Notes under the pieces: model-generated
What the model was told of the DNA's origin: nothing
The model's database searches: none
The model's input: only the letters and a program-made list of their open reading frames with translations
From: Blasia pusilla
Lineage: Eukaryota; Marchantiophyta; Marchantiopsida; Blasiales
Reading direction: 5' to 3'
Length of the DNA stretch: 64,000 nucleotides
Assembly: GCA_050084515.1 (NCBI GenBank)
Contig: CM114273.1
Coordinates: forward strand, 38,192,001 to 38,256,000
Translations under genes and position numbers: made by a program
In this document: in pieces, positions 1-13,596 of the stretch
Layout: every line of letters begins with the position of its first letter
Numbering within the stretch: the first letter of the stretch is position 1

Positions 1-562
1 CTAATCCTGCACTAGTACTTGGGGAATTTATACACAATGCTTGTTGGTAAATAGTCATATCCTTCCCCTCAACATACGAGTTTAGAGGTAGAATAGACTC
101 AAATGAAGCATACCATGACTTAAACTCATAAAAAATAGCATCGCGACTAATAGAATGTAACACTTATATCCCTTAGTTCCATCAGCGTAGCCAATGAAGA
201 TACTTCTTTCAGATTTGGGATCTAATTTCTAACATCTTTCAAAAGGAACATGAAAAGACTTCAAATGGATTTTTGTCATGAACTCATGTTGTTGGTTAAA
301 AAGACTTCGTACGCTTTAGCCTCTGACCAATACACCTTAGGTTTATTCTTCTCATTTAACATACCATGTGTCGCCAAAGTACAGACAGCCACTAAGGCTA
401 TGTTGTGAAGATGTCCACACATCACTGTGAATCAACTCCAATATCTTGGATGCTCTTCTACCTTACTTTGGAAATAGAAATCTAGCTTGCTTTCCAAATT
501 GGCAAGCAAGGCATACCTCTAACATAGTAGGACTTGATAATTTAGGAAGTTCTATAACTAGA

Positions 563-775
563 TTAGATGATGAAAGACTCTGTAATCTTTGATGTTTCAT
601 ACTCTCGTACTATCTCTCCTACAGAGATCAATTCTTTTGCAATAGTAGGAGCATAGAGAATATTTCCAAGAGCAAAAAGACCATCTGATGTTATTGGAAC
701 TTTACCGGTATACGAGATATGATGTTGAGTATCATCTTTTATAAGCACTATTGCAAGATCTTTCACCGAATCCAT
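563..775 (-). pseudogene. copia protease / GAG-pre-integrase fragment
   Basis: An open segment of about 70 codons. It contains TGKVPITSDG, LGNILYAPTIAKELISVG and a preceding DDTQHH stretch, matching the copia region between protease and integrase (typical form: LxNVLYVPxxxxNLxSVG). It lies downstream of the zinc knuckle, as expected. The catalytic protease Asp lies further upstream in degraded sequence and is not clearly seen. It is part of the same dead element, not an independent gene. Confidence 0.7.
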
Positions 776-979
776 ACTGCTAAACTATTTAGCTTGTGAG
801 GTGATGTGGTTTGATGCATTAAAGTCGATGTACCAATTTGCTATCGGATCTTTCTTGACCATTTCTCCCATATGATCAGTCATAACTAAGAAGTGCTTAG
901 TTTATAAATGTTATTGTTCTTGATATTAACATAAGTGTTATTGCTTCACATAGTTTTATTGTTGTAAGGGTCTCGTTCT

Positions 980-1818
980 CATATTTTCCTTCTTCGTGAA
1001 ACAAAACTTTGCATAGTGACCCTTTATCCCACAATAATTGCAAGATCCATGGACCTCCTACTATTGACCTCGATCCGAACGATTTCCACCATCATCACCT
1101 TATGATTGTGTTTGGTATTGGTTCGGAGTTAATGGAGTGAATTTATGTTAAGGGACTCTTCCTCCATATATTTGATATCCACTATGACCATGAAAACTTC
1201 TTCCATAATCTCTGCCTCTATTTGATCCATTATCTACAAATACACATCGTCTTGCATAGTAGGCGAGCTACCGCTACCTACTAGGCGCATCTCTTCACTA
1301 ATTAACAGTGAGACTAAATCTTGAAATGTTGGATACTTCTCTTATAGAGATAAAGTTCTCAAAATACTTGTAATCTTTTGGAAGGCCTTGAAGAGTGAAC
1401 AAAATCCCATCATCATCTTCTATAATCTCTCCAATGCTATTCAATTAATCAAAAATATGGTTATTGATTTTTGTGATCCTTTCCTCACTTCGTTCAATTG
1501 AAGCTTTCTGGCCTTTATAGATATTTGGAACATATTTTCAAATGAATCCTAGACATTTTTCAGAATATCAACATCTTGAATATGACCAATCATTGGCAGA
1601 CTAATCGTTATTGAAATGTAGTGGATTACTTGCCTTACACGTTTGTTCCAAGCACAAAAATTCAAGTCTATTGAGTCTTCTTTTTGTTTGGTCTCATCAC
1701 GTGTAACAAGCTCCTATAGTTCTTGGTCCATGAGAAACTTTTTCATACGAAACTTCTAGACATTATAATTCTGCTTATCTGGCTTCTCATCTGTGACCGT
1801 TGTTGAAGAATACTCCAT
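980..1818 (-). pseudogene. copia gag polyprotein, broken by stops
   Basis: Starts at an ATG whose product begins MEYSSTTVT, the same start as the gag of the copia element at 22337. It runs through a copia-type gag core (segments resembling FEN, YKGQKASIERSEERI and ILFTLQGLPKDYKYFENFI) and ends in a zinc knuckle with C-x2-C-x4-H-x4-C spacing at 1042-1001. At least three in-frame stops (after NYNV, after DQEL and before LNSIGEI) make it a pseudogene. Gag would form the virus-like particle and bind the element RNA. Confidence 0.75.
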
Positions 1819-2328
1819 GAAGAATGATTTTACTTACAAAATGGAAGCTCAGGCTCTCCACTACTCCAATTGAAATATAGACCACTCCTACATGGAAATT
1901 GACCTGAAATTTTCCAAAATTGACGATTTGTATGGAAGAACTAGTCGAAATTGGCCTGTAGAGAGCAAACTAGACAACTTTCCTTCACAAATTACACTTT
2001 CCTACATTAAAATTGGTATTGCAAGAGATCACAATGTCAGAATCAAATGATCTTGGATGCATTGGAAAGCTCTCGATAATCTCTATAAGATGGTTGAAAC
2101 CTACATTCAGAGTTGTTTGGAAATTTTCAGATCGGGATTACTGGGTCGATCGGCCCTAAAAAATGGCTCTAAAGTTTTGTCATTGTCATAGGTCCATCTG
2201 AAATCTTCTACCATTGAACTTTGACTGAAATCTCCTTCTCCCAAAGTGGAATTGTGTCTTCTCTTGCCTCTCTTATCTCCTCAAACACCAAGAATTTCAA
2301 TTGATGCTCTCTTATTGCTCTAATACCA

Positions 2329-2629
2329 TGTAGAAAATGGTTAATGAAGCATAACCAATGGAATACGACTCTCACACTCACACATTGCCATGGAAAACCA
2401 AATTTTGCAATGAGAGAATAAGTGGAGTCTAGTCCCCTTCTCAATGATATAGGGTATGTACAAGCCAGCCTAACCACAGTCTTGAGTTAAACTAGTTATG
2501 ATTTACTAACCCCAGTTAAAATAATCGTGCTTAACTAACTAACCAAGATTAATCTTTCCTACTTCTTGTGAGTACCAAATGTAGCAATTTGGGTGTCCGA
2601 TGAGCTTGACTATAATTCAATCTTTGATG
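2329..2629 (-). repeat. 5' LTR of the left copia element
   Basis: About 301 bp, minus orientation. It aligns with the 3' LTR at 23989-24300, sharing the segments around the TTGGTACTCAC, TTAAGCACGATTAT and CTCATTGCAAA-type blocks. It ends in CA directly before the PBS. The outer boundary at 2629 is set by where similarity to the other LTR begins. Confidence 0.8.
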
Positions 2630-2749
2630 GATTTAGCTTCTATTGACGAGATAAGGCAACAATTAGCCGTTACCTCAAGTCCTAACTTACTAGATCACTT
2701 CTGAATATTAAAACACACAAAAAAATGGATTTCCTATCAAGAGCATTCT

Positions 2750-3800
2750 CGGATAATTCCAAAGCCTCAATTGATGAAGAGTGAAGTATGGAATTCATAT
2801 TTTGTAGAATTTTTTCATTAAATAAAAATAAGATTTTTGGGTAACTATATATACTAACTTATCAAACCAACCGTGTAATTGAGATTCAAAATTATGATAG
2901 TCAAGTATATTGAGCTTTTAACCATAGCATGATACGTATTAGGATTGCTTATTTCATTACCTTCATGTGTTTTATACTTTTCATTGTGGTCTGATGGTAT
3001 AAATATTGGCTTGCATATTATTGTGTCGAACTCAAAAAGCTTATCAAGATTAAATGGGCTTTGAAGTAATAACGTATGAACTCCATATTTGATGAACTTG
3101 AGCTCTCCCAAATCTTTCAACTCAAACTTAGTTTATAGTTGTACTTAATTCTCTATGTTAGTTGCTTGCGACTACCACTCAAAATGAAATCCTCAACATA
3201 CATGATGATCCAAATTATCTTCCCTTCAACTCCTATTCAATAGGAGTTGAAGGGAAGATAATTTGGAATTTAAACTTTAATCTTGAAATCCAAAGACCAT
3301 ATCAAAATCTTACATTTTTTAAGCCTTCCACAATTTGCATACTTAAGGGATAATCTAGATGCTTATATCTGAGGAATTGATCACATAGAATTTTCATCCA
3401 AATTTCCATTGAGAAATGTATTCTTAAAACCCATGTTATATGTTCTACAACATTTGCTAGTTTCCAATGCTAGAATAGTTTTGATGGTCACCAACTTGGC
3501 TATAAGACAGCACAATCATATTGGCTACCAATACAACCTTGTATGTGATCATACTACCAATTGATTTTCTCTTTATTATGAGCATCTACTTGCAACCAAT
3601 CATTTTATCTTGTGGAAGATCAACTAATTCCTAGGTATGTGGTTCCAAGGCTTTGAGTTATTGGTTCGTAATTTTAATCCAGTATGATCTATGTATTGCC
3701 TCACGCTCATCAATTACACATGAAGAATCTTGGTACACCACACACACCATATATATGTGGTGAGTAAGGAAAAGAAGCATCATCCATAAATTGCTACACG
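2750..3800 (-). pseudogene. copia reverse transcriptase fragment
   Basis: A decayed RT domain read on the minus strand. It includes a segment similar to VDLPxxKxxIGCK (about 3640-3540), a YVED sequence at the catalytic YVDD position (around 3190), and a 3' open segment (3120-2854) beginning MKDLGELK and ending YLTIIILNLNYTVGLIS, which matches the copia RT/RNase H junction (typical form: MKDLGELxYFLGIEV ... SLIYLTxTRPDI). Frames are broken repeatedly. A 59-bp palindrome (3209-3267) interrupts it immediately next to the YVED motif. It is a separate, older copy from the element at 1-2629. Confidence 0.75.
3209..3267. repeat. 59-bp palindrome, 29-bp perfect arms, 1-nt spacer
   Basis: Arms 3209-3237 and 3239-3267 are exact reverse complements around the single base at 3238. 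It sits inside the copia RT relic, whose minus-strand reading on one arm encodes the residues just before YVED. The second arm is therefore an inverted duplicate of coding sequence. Confidence 0.95.
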
Positions 3801-5905
3801 ACACTTTCCCTTATTTAATGTTGTAAGATAGAAAAGTTGAATAAAGACTAGAATCCTCTATTTGGTGATATGGAATAATTCTATCGCTTCTAGCAATATT
3901 GAATTGATAGTATGTTCCATGTCTTCTATTTGATGATTTACTTGACGAAATCTTTCCTAGTCTCGATGTTTATTACTATGGCTATCAAAATGACGCAAGT
4001 TCAATCACTTAATCTTTGTTACTATGGGCTATCGAAACTATCCAAGTTCAATAACTTATCGAGGTCTTACGGTTTGTGTTATTAGATGATAATGTTCATA
4101 ACTCCATTTTTCTTATATTTTGAGTTGGATCACTATGCATCTTATATCGGTCATAGCTTGATTTGATTTGGTTGCATACCATATTTCTTTTAGTGCAAAA
4201 CTTCTTAGTGAAAATATTCTAATACTTGTAAGCTTTAAAATTTAGAAGGTATTAAGAAAGGTACATCTTTATCGTTTTCGTTCTAATTTCTTCTATCTAC
4301 AAGTACAATAGAGCATTTCTAAGAATGAAATCACTTTACATGCATTGTTATTGTCCATGTTTAATTTATTACACATCCTATTTATGCTAGGCAATAACTA
4401 TGTGACCTTCCCTTCAACATAAACCTCAAATCATCTTTCCATATGAGCTAGAAAGAAGTGGATGGAAGAAGACACGACCTTAAAACAAAAATAAATTAGG
4501 TGGAATTAGTCTGAATATTAATGGCTAGATTATAGCTATTATCTAAAATTAGGAATTATGTTTGTTATACAAAATCCAAAAACTCGAAGCAAATATAGTA
4601 AGGTTAGGTCACATTTTGCCCCTCCAAATCATCTCTTTGGTTGTCTATGTTGAAATTTGTTAATATCTAATTTGGTCATGCCCTAAAAGTAGTTAGTCAA
4701 ATACTAACTTAGTTGGATACTAATTTAATTAACTGGAGATAGTTTAGTGTTCCTCTATCTTTTTAGGGTAACCTCGAATTAGAGCTATTCTCGAAAAGGT
4801 AATTCTACAATATGCAGAGCTTTTGATGAGGACTCATGGGGCTCTTAGGGTGTCATGCAACATTGGCCATACTGCAAAGTGATCTGAGAGAAGGAAGAGG
4901 AGATTGAGACTAAGTTCTGAGCATGCTAGAGTCTCACTGGAAGGCAGATCATTTTGTCTAGTATACTGATGGAGATTTTTTGTGCTCAATGATGTGAGCC
5001 ATGCGTGATCTCTGAGCCGGTGACATGTGAGGAACTGTGTTACGAGTGGAAGGTGTAGCTTTGTAGAATCCTTCTTAGTATCTATTAGATAATAAAAAAG
5101 TCACATCATAGTAATAATAAAACACCGATTTGGCAATAGAAATAGAAACTGATTTGCTGATTGCATACAAATCATGGATGATCTAATTGATGCTAGTTTT
5201 AAGTCTGTTAAAGGAGATACTTCTACTAGTCAATCCTTTTCACTCTATTCACTAAGAGATATCTAAATGTGGGGTACTCTATTCATGAATAAACCTAAAA
5301 GTGGAGAACATCTCTTATATTGTACTCTTTTCATTAGTGATATCTAGGTCGGATGCAAGCACCGAAGGTTTCAGAAACATGTTTTCAGAAAATTTCAGAA
5401 AACATTCACTTATATTTCGAGTACCAATTATTCAATGCTAGAATGAGCATTGATTCTTCCAAGAAGGTGCCATGGGCTACAATACATTAGAGAGGGATTC
5501 CGGGTTTCTCCTTCCAGCAGGCAGGTTGATCCAGACAAAATAGGAGTGGAACAACTTCCAAGCGTTGAAAACAAATCATGATGTCAACAAGGGTAAAGGA
5601 CCATCTTCTAGCATGAGCACAGAACTCGCATAATTCAGTGCACCACTTGATCCAGAGTGGAAAAAACAGGAGCTCTTTTAGAATAAGAAATGAATTCATG
5701 TTGGATTGCAGGCCACAGGTGAAATATCAAAATCCGCTTAATCCTCTGATAGGACTCTGTGCGCTACTTCTAAAGCATCGCTTCTCCCATGGAATTCGAA
5801 GGGTTGGAAACCTAGGAATCATGAGTTGGTGCTCATGAACACACAGTACCAATCTGTTGACAGCTCTCAGAAAAATGGAACTACTTCAGATATTAATCCC
5901 TCATA
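3800..5905. other. Intergenic, no gene recognised
   Basis: AT-rich sequence with scattered short open segments. Nothing was recognised between the copia relic and the nicalin stop codon. The part nearest 5905 probably contains the nicalin 3' UTR, which I cannot delimit. Confidence 0.5.
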
Positions 5906-8900
5906 TCAAGTTGATTTCAACTTCCGTGATGGAGGCCTTCGGAAAGCTCCCACTAGATCATCAAGTCCCTGGAAGAAGCCCAGTTTTTGGAATATCAGTG
6001 GTGACCTCCAGTTCAAGACCGGCTATCCCTCTGTGGTAATTCACATGGATAACTCTACAGGTCACCAGACAGAACACCACTTCACGAGCAAGCTAACCTT
6101 CCCCAATGAGTCACATACCACAAACGAAGTAGCAAAGTAAAACAGCAGCACAGAAATTTGGATACATAGATGGGCTTACCTTGGTGGTGATGACTAGAAT
6201 CAAGAACAAGAGTCCAAGATAGGAACTAACAGCTAGCATGATGAACAAATCAAACGTTACACTTGCCACCTGCACAATATCAGAAAGACCATTCAGAACA
6301 TGAAAAATCGTCTACTGAAATCCATACCACACGACACCGTCAGTGAAAGCAAAGTCAGATACAAGCCGAATTTAGTTCAGACTCCACCTACAAACAGTAA
6401 ATGAGAGGGCTATGAACTGCAATCTAAAGGAACTAAAAACTAAGTCACCTTTGAGCAAGTGCCATTGTTTCAAATAGTACCTGATAAATACTCAGCTGGG
6501 CCTTGATTGTATCATAAAACAAAAATGTGCCGTCCAATGTATCATGTTGGAGACTCACATCCTTTGTGTGACCAGCCAACTCCTGAACCAGCCAAAGACA
6601 GTTATGAGAGAGCATCAAGAATTCAGTCCAGTGTCTAACCAACAGACCAAAACATCATGAGTTCATGCTTCTTGCTCCTTCACTTACGAAACTGAAGGAC
6701 TCATTCCTAAACATGGACCCCACCTTCTGCAAAGCAGTGATGATTGGAGCATTCTTTCCAAGAAATGGGGCGACCCTAGGTGTCCGAGAAAGCAAATCCA
6801 GCCAGAGTTTCACATAGGAATGGCTGGTGGCAAGGCTGCTTCCATCTGCAAAAACCTCTATCTTTCTGCCTTCTATCCCATAAATTTGTCTCTGGTCATC
6901 ATAAAATCAATCATTGTGTGAGATATCTTTCTAGGCTAAAAGCCATCATGGCAGTGGCACGTCCCTGATTCTCTTACAAAATCTTCTATAGCAAGAGAAC
7001 AGATCATCAAAACACAGCCTCCACAATTCAAATACTGAAAACAACTACTACTGAAGTTCATGACCTTAGAGCAGAGTCTCAACTATCACCGATGGTAGAT
7101 AAATACTTACAGCAAGAGTTTCAGCTATAATTTTTATATTGCGAACCACAACTGTCTCATTTACACTATTCCTGCAACCAAACCGACCAAGGCACAATCA
7201 ATTTGCACTCCATCCAAGGTTCAAAAAGAGGCAACAGAGTGCTTGGTATGCAACTTGATTATTCTGCAGTCCTATTAACTTGCTCTGTCTTCTTCCTTTG
7301 GGAGTAGCGATAGTCACCAACTTTCAATAGAGACACCTTTTGCAATAAATTATCTCCTGCCCACTGCCCACTTCTTCACTTGCCACTCCTTCGTCATTTA
7401 TGGGGAGCCCCTAAAATCTGCCACTCTTGCTCTCTACTATATAATAACTTTATTTCTAAAAATGGGTAAAGTCTGTCCCAGATCAAAGAGTTGGGAGTAA
7501 ACAAAAGAATTTGTCACTTCGATTTCTGCACTACCGTTATAAATTTCTAAGAAAATCAACATTCAAAATTTTAAGAAAATCAATATTCAAAAATTGCTCT
7601 CAATTAACGTAAGACTTAGGCATTAGCAGATTTTCAGTAAAACTTGACTTTCTACAATAACATCCTGCCAATACAAAAATGTTAGGCCTATATTCTCAAG
7701 GTGGACTGTTAGTCATTTGGTGGTACATGGCATCTACATTAATACTATAGATGGCATGATAAATTTGAGGCCCACTGAGGTCTTCCAACAGTATCGGCGG
7801 TTATAAAAAGTGCTGACAAACAGACATACCGGCGATCAGAGATGCCTCCAGCACGATCAAGGAGGTCTGGGGCAGTATCTAATTCTGATAGAGTTGCTGC
7901 AGTAATTCTGTGTCTAGAAAATTGCTCGTGCTCCCATGCTACCTGTGCAAACAAGATACCAATGGAGTGTTGGTATATAACCATCTCTCACTTACTCTTT
8001 ACGACTACCATATGCTGCTGAATTCAACGAGTGTCGTTGTGCAGTGAAACATGGTGATACAGGAAATCCCTACATATACACCCATTTCTGCTATTATCAA
8101 CTTCAAATTGACAATAGAACTGCTGAAAATATCAGAAAAGCTCTTTTTTCTAACGAATGGAGTATTAAATATACCCGTGAGTTGGAAATGTTAATCTTCT
8201 TATGCTTAATTTCCACACTAACTCCAAACTCCTGAGCAACATCCAAAATTCCCTGCAACCATGTACCAATGGTTTAGATTTGACCCAGGAGCAACCTTGA
8301 CATTTCATCTCTCTGATGTGGTGTGCACTCCCTGAGAACTACTAGAGGTTGCAAACTGCTTATTGGAAATCGGTCAAATCAACAGATAAGCTTCCTAGTT
8401 TGACAAAATTTTGAACTTCAGGGTATGAAAGAGAACCTGAGACTGAGTCGACATCACAATAAACCTGTCAACACCAAGGGAAACCCTAAATTCTCACAGT
8501 AGATATCATGCAAGTATTTCATGGCTGGGTTTGAAAAGTACATGATAGATCTGTTTGATGACGACATTATCTGGGGGTTTAGACACATGTAATAGCATCT
8601 TGTCGGAGGAGGAGCCTATACTGTTCAAGCACAAGGCATAATCTATGTTCTCACGAACTCGCTGATCAAAGCCTCGCAACCACTGCCATACCAAAACACC
8701 CATTCAGGGATTAGTTCCAGCAAAAGAATTTTCAAGTCAGTCGCTTAGGCAAGAACAAGCTTGATGGATCAGGATATAGGCTCCCCTATAGCATGAAACT
8801 TAGAGACAGGCTAGTATCTACCCTGTCTGTGCCATTGTAGTTGTAAGGTCCTCCTGAAGTCAACCCAAAGAGCAGGTTGTAAGGCCCTCGGGTCTTTGGG

Positions 8901-11407
8901 TTAGCATAAAGACGTGAAAATAGTCTTGCCAATTCTAGCAATGCCACTACGCCACTCCCATTGCTGTCACTCCCAACTGACAATGCCTGCACCAACCAGC
9001 AAAGGAAATTGTTAAGTTCAAACAGACACTCCACCTGCTGCACCACCCAATATTTGCATTTATGATGCATCCTCCTTTGGATTTGTTTATTTTGTTCTAA
9101 GCTGGCTAAGAAAGATTTAAAATAAAATACTAGTTCTGATGGACAAACATTTGAGAAACACTACTCACAGGTGCCACTCCAAATGTATCATATGACGCCA
9201 CAATAGCAATTGTAGGCAATACAGATATGTCCCCATCACCTCGCAATCCCCACAACCATCCCTGCAAAAACCAACCTAAATGTGAGAGTTTATGTCCATG
9301 TCAACTAAAGACATCGATTCAATATAATCATCCCAGAGTTAAGATCTCTAGGTGACTGATGGGGATCAGAGTGAAAACCATTTCCCCAGCCCAAAAAACC
9401 AATAGTAAAATAAGTCCATAGTGTTCTGGAGGTCTGGAAATCCAGAGACCACCCACTCAAATGCACTACCCTACCTGAATGTTTGTAAAAGATGCTGAGG
9501 CTAGCTTCTTAGCGTCTGACACTGAAACCACAAGTTTGTACCTGAATATCACAACACATCATTACTGAATAGTTACAAAGTACTCCTAATACGTACAATG
9601 GTAAATTCCACCACAGTAATGATTGAACCAAAAGAAGATCATGCTAATAAGAATCTCATCCCCAACTATTTCCAAAGGTCAGGATTTCTTAATTAAACTG
9701 ACCAACCAGGTGTAGAAAACATCACATGCGAAAGAAAAACAATTTATAGTATAATACAGTTGAAATGATTACCCTCCAGTAGAAGCAGTTGCAGGTGTTC
9801 CAGCCGCATCATTCCGTTGAACATCCTCTAATATAGCGTCGAGTTTATCATCCGAGTAAGCAAAATAAACAGGATACTGAATCACCAAACAGACACTTTC
9901 AATCAGTGAACAAATTTCTTGACAGTATCCACCATGGAATGGCCTGAGAAGGAAAAGCAGAACACACTGGACAGAAATCATCACTACAGGTGAAAGCCAC
10001 TTAAACTCACGAGACCACAGGAAGGGCCCACCAAGGAGATTTAACTTACCCATGCAAGTATACCCTGATACTGGAAGATTCATATTCCTACAAAATGAAT
10101 AAGCGACCTTCAAAATTTCTTTGGTCTGTCCTGGACAACACTACAACATGATTCCATCTAGTCTCTTTGTGACCACAACCTGAGTTGACCAATTTGACAA
10201 CTAGGCAGAGAATTCCCAAGTGAGAAACCTTCATATCACAATACTAACCCCTGTGCAAAGAAACTGACCCACTCCTACTGAGCAGTTTAATGAAGGTATG
10301 TTCATGTCGTACAGACCTCACAACTAGTGCACCAGGCTATAATTCTAATTTAAAACCGCGAAAAGACATCTTGCTGTTAACTGACTAGCTGCCCTAAACT
10401 GGCATGAGTTCTTGTAGTATCTGGCGTGTTCTGGATCTTCCACCGAGTCATGAGCATACAAGAATGATAAGCCACACACCACCGGATTTCGTAAGTAGCT
10501 ATCACCTGTTACTCAACTGTCTCAGGTTAAACGACGTAGCCTGGTGGTCCAGGCAGGTAGTTTAAGGATTAGGGTGGGTATGCTAGTCCAGATTCCGATT
10601 AATCCTGGACGATTCAAGCAGGCCAAGTTCCAATCAAATCTTTTTTGGACCCAGTTGTAAACTTACGGGAATATTGTTGTGAATGAGCCACTGCTCAAGG
10701 GCTACAACATCTGCGAAGGAATTTGCATCTGCATCTTCGTTGTCCGATTCGCCAGATGACTCACCTCCATTCTCGAAGTTACGAGGGAGGATCAAAAGCA
10801 AACCCCCAAGCAGCTTCTTACTCTGAAGATACTCTGCATTTTCCGATGTGAAAAGGCATCAGAATCTGATCGAAAATTGTTCTTTTAAAAATACTGATCA
10901 TAATACCTTTGTGATGATTTATCAGGCTAGGGAAAGCCTCTGCAAAATCTACCGAAGGACCCTACGCTACCAATTTCGGGGAACGAAACTCGCCAAGCCT
11001 CGCAAGAATTCCAGACTAACAGGTGGCTGCTGAACTGCGACCGGTGACAGGAACACGAAAATACGAAATGAGGAGCACAAAGTAGCCGACACTCGGGGGT
11101 ATATAGTGAGTTACAAACCATTCAAAAGAAAAAGATTCACTTTGTTGATTGGCAGAATCACCACTGTACGGGAAAGATCTGACCCCGGAACGAAGAGTCC
11201 GGAGCTAGCATGATGATTAACAACTGCTCTACGCGAACCAAATGGCGTGCCCCTCAGATCGTACTGAATCATACGATACACGTCTACCACAGCTGCCGCA
11301 TCACATATCTCGATGTAGGCCGCCACCACGCACAAAATAGCGACCATTGCTTGCAGGGAAACCGCCATCATCCTATCCGAACCTCTCTTGCTCGCCATTC
11401 TCCCCAT
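5906..11407 (-). CDS. NCLN: Nicalin (NCLN), BOS/multipass-translocon subunit, 14 exons
   Basis: Exons (minus): 11407-11119, 10833-10667, 9876-9773, 9541-9475, 9261-9169, 8986-8822, 8682-8542, 8252-8175, 7942-7830, 7171-7111, 6891-6724, 6582-6481, 6269-6180, 5968-5906. All introns are GT-AG with compatible phases, and the total of 1701 nt gives 566 aa, close to the animal protein (about 560). Recognisable blocks are a signal-peptide-like N-terminus, YRMIQYDLRGTPFGSRRA, SLGADSNGSG-like SVGSDSNGSGVVALLELARL, FSRLY, HVSKPP, HKKINIS, AWEHEQFS and one C-terminal membrane span (VTFDLFIMLAVSSYLGLLFL) before a short basic tail (FRRPPSR). Nicalin has an M28-peptidase-like lumenal fold and acts with NOMO and TMEM147 at the ER translocon. 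Two in-frame ATGs (11407, 11398) are possible starts. The exon 1 donor was chosen to keep phase and family length. Confidence 0.93.
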
Positions 11408-11755
11408 CTTTACACTATGCCCTCCGCCGAACCAAATGCACCTTCTCTTCCAACCCGCACCAGACTAAACCCTGGAGATGTACACTACCCCAACACTCCA
11501 CTCACTCATTACAGATCCACAGTTCCTCTGGAAGAAAGACGCAACAACTTTGTTTCCAAAATTCTCAGTTTACCAGCATTTCCAACCCGAATTCTCGTGA
11601 AGACCACCGGTCCGTCTTCTCCAACTACCCTACCAACAAAAATCAAAGCTCCTTCCCATCCTTCACCCCGCTCCCTTCCGCTCCAACCAGCCTAACTCAA
11701 ATATAAAAAACCCCAGAGAACGCCACACGAAAGATTGGGACGAAACCTCTCTTCT

Positions 11756-11789
<34 letters not shown>

Positions 11790-13528
11790 GTGTCTCTGTG
11801 TCTCCTTCTCGCCTGTGGAACTCAAATCGAAATAATAGAAAAAGGGAACAAACTGAAGCCGGCGAATGTCAAAAGATTCGGACCTGCAGCGGAAGCACTT
11901 TGGGACGACCTGGAGTTCAAAATGGAGATGATCGAACCCCGTACCGAAATTCCGCGAGCACAATGAGCTCGGCGACACCTCAGCGCGTCATGGGACATAT
12001 GCTCGAGGGCAATTTCGCTTTCCGAGTCTATGAATCGACGGATCATCGATCTGTCGACCGATCTCCGACTCAAACCCGCACTCACACAATTGCTACAGTC
12101 GATGGACTGACCTGACTGACAGACTCTTCTCGTGGACTGAGCTTCCGTTCTTCCGTCCGTCCGTCCGTCTGTCTGTCACTCATCCATTCATGTCCTAGGA
12201 TAATCTCGAACTTAGTTTGGTTCCTGGGCTCAGGCCGGTCACGTCGTTCGTCGATTGATGAGATCGACGGCAGTAATCGTCCTGTTCTTAAGTTTCCTTG
12301 ACTGCTTGATTGACTTGTGACTTCTATGAATATTCCGTTCGCCACCAAACAGACAAAAGACTGAGCTTGCCACCACCAACCACCACGCGCCATGCAACGA
12401 TCTTGCGAGCATGCTCACACGGATGGAAGGTATGACGGAAATATGGCCTTCGTTGTGAGTGATTTCACCTTACGCAACTTTGACCTAAACCCTAAATCAG
12501 ATGTTTATTTTCGTTAGTGCCTCTCTCTTTTGGAACCCGTTAAGCGTAAAGGAATTTCCCGTCTTTCAAGACTAAGGGAGGGATCCTTAGGACTACCTAT
12601 TCCCCCTCGAAAAAGGAGATTCCGTTTCCTTATGATATAGCCCGCTTAACGCTTTCTTAGTCTCTCCTATGGAAGAAGTTTCTCTATCATTCGTCAGCTT
12701 AATTCACTTGTGGTCTCTCTAATGGAAGGAACTCACCCTTTCTTAGGACCCGGTCCCATGCGATCGTCTCCCTGCCCAATCGCAATCGGGGTCGCTGCAA
12801 TTGTCTTACAACAACCGTGTTATCTCCTTCTGGTCGGTTGGAAATAGGTGGTGGTAACACGGCCGCAAAACTTGCGCCCTGTGTTTTTGACAGCGCGAAT
12901 TCTGTTCAGGTCCCATGAATGCCATTCGTCGGATCAACAAATATCCGGAACGTGTGGCCGGGTCCTGACGACCTCGGCTGCATGGGACCGGGTCCTTAGT
13001 GATCATGCTCCCTCCCTCTCCTATCGTGCATCTCATTCATACTAACTTCAGTTGGGTTCCTCCATCCATCTCCTTACCCATCTTCATTCATCCCTAGTAA
13101 GTACCCACGCATGGGTTAACCAATGTGCGGTAATTTGTGTGGGAGTAGATTATAAGTAGATTGCGAGTGGCGAATTGATAGTGGAATCCATATGGATAGG
13201 CTATATGCAAAGGAAAAAATTAGGAGTTGTCTATAAAGGCCGTAATGATGGAGAATTTTAATTAATCACTATCGTAATTGACCCCTAACGGACCCCAAGT
13301 CCACATTTGCGGATCACAAATCCCCCCTCTCCCCAAATTTGTCTTCAATTTAACGAAAGACATATGTCAAGACTCGAATGGCTAGAAATGGATGAAATTT
13401 CACATGTCAATTGGAGCGATGTTTGAAAATCAAAAGGACACTCTAAACTAATAATATAGACAAAAGGTTAAGGATGAAGTTGGAGATATTCCCTATCTTT
13501 CTAAACCAGCCCTCCCTAAATTTTTCAA

Positions 13529-13596
<68 letters not shown>

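Larger units (their letters stand above)
1..2629 (-). mobile_element. Ty1-copia retrotransposon, decayed 5' portion (LTR + gag + start of pol)
   Basis: Read on the minus strand, the order is LTR (2629-2329), a Met-tRNA-type PBS reading TGGTATTAGAGC just after the LTR, gag from an ATG at 1818, a CCHC zinc knuckle (1042-1001), a protease/GAG-pre-integrase segment (775-563) and integrase-like text down to base 1. The element runs off the left edge, so the 3' LTR is not seen. Several frames carry stops, so the copy is dead. The LTR and gag start are clearly the same family as the short copia element at 21425-24300: the LTRs align along their length and both gags begin MEYSS. Identification as copia is firm; the coordinates of internal domains are approximate. 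Confidence 0.85.

Noticed and set aside
11735-12393. Gene divergent from nicalin
   Set aside because: Open segments on both strands are short, low-complexity and lack splice-supported extension or any known domain.
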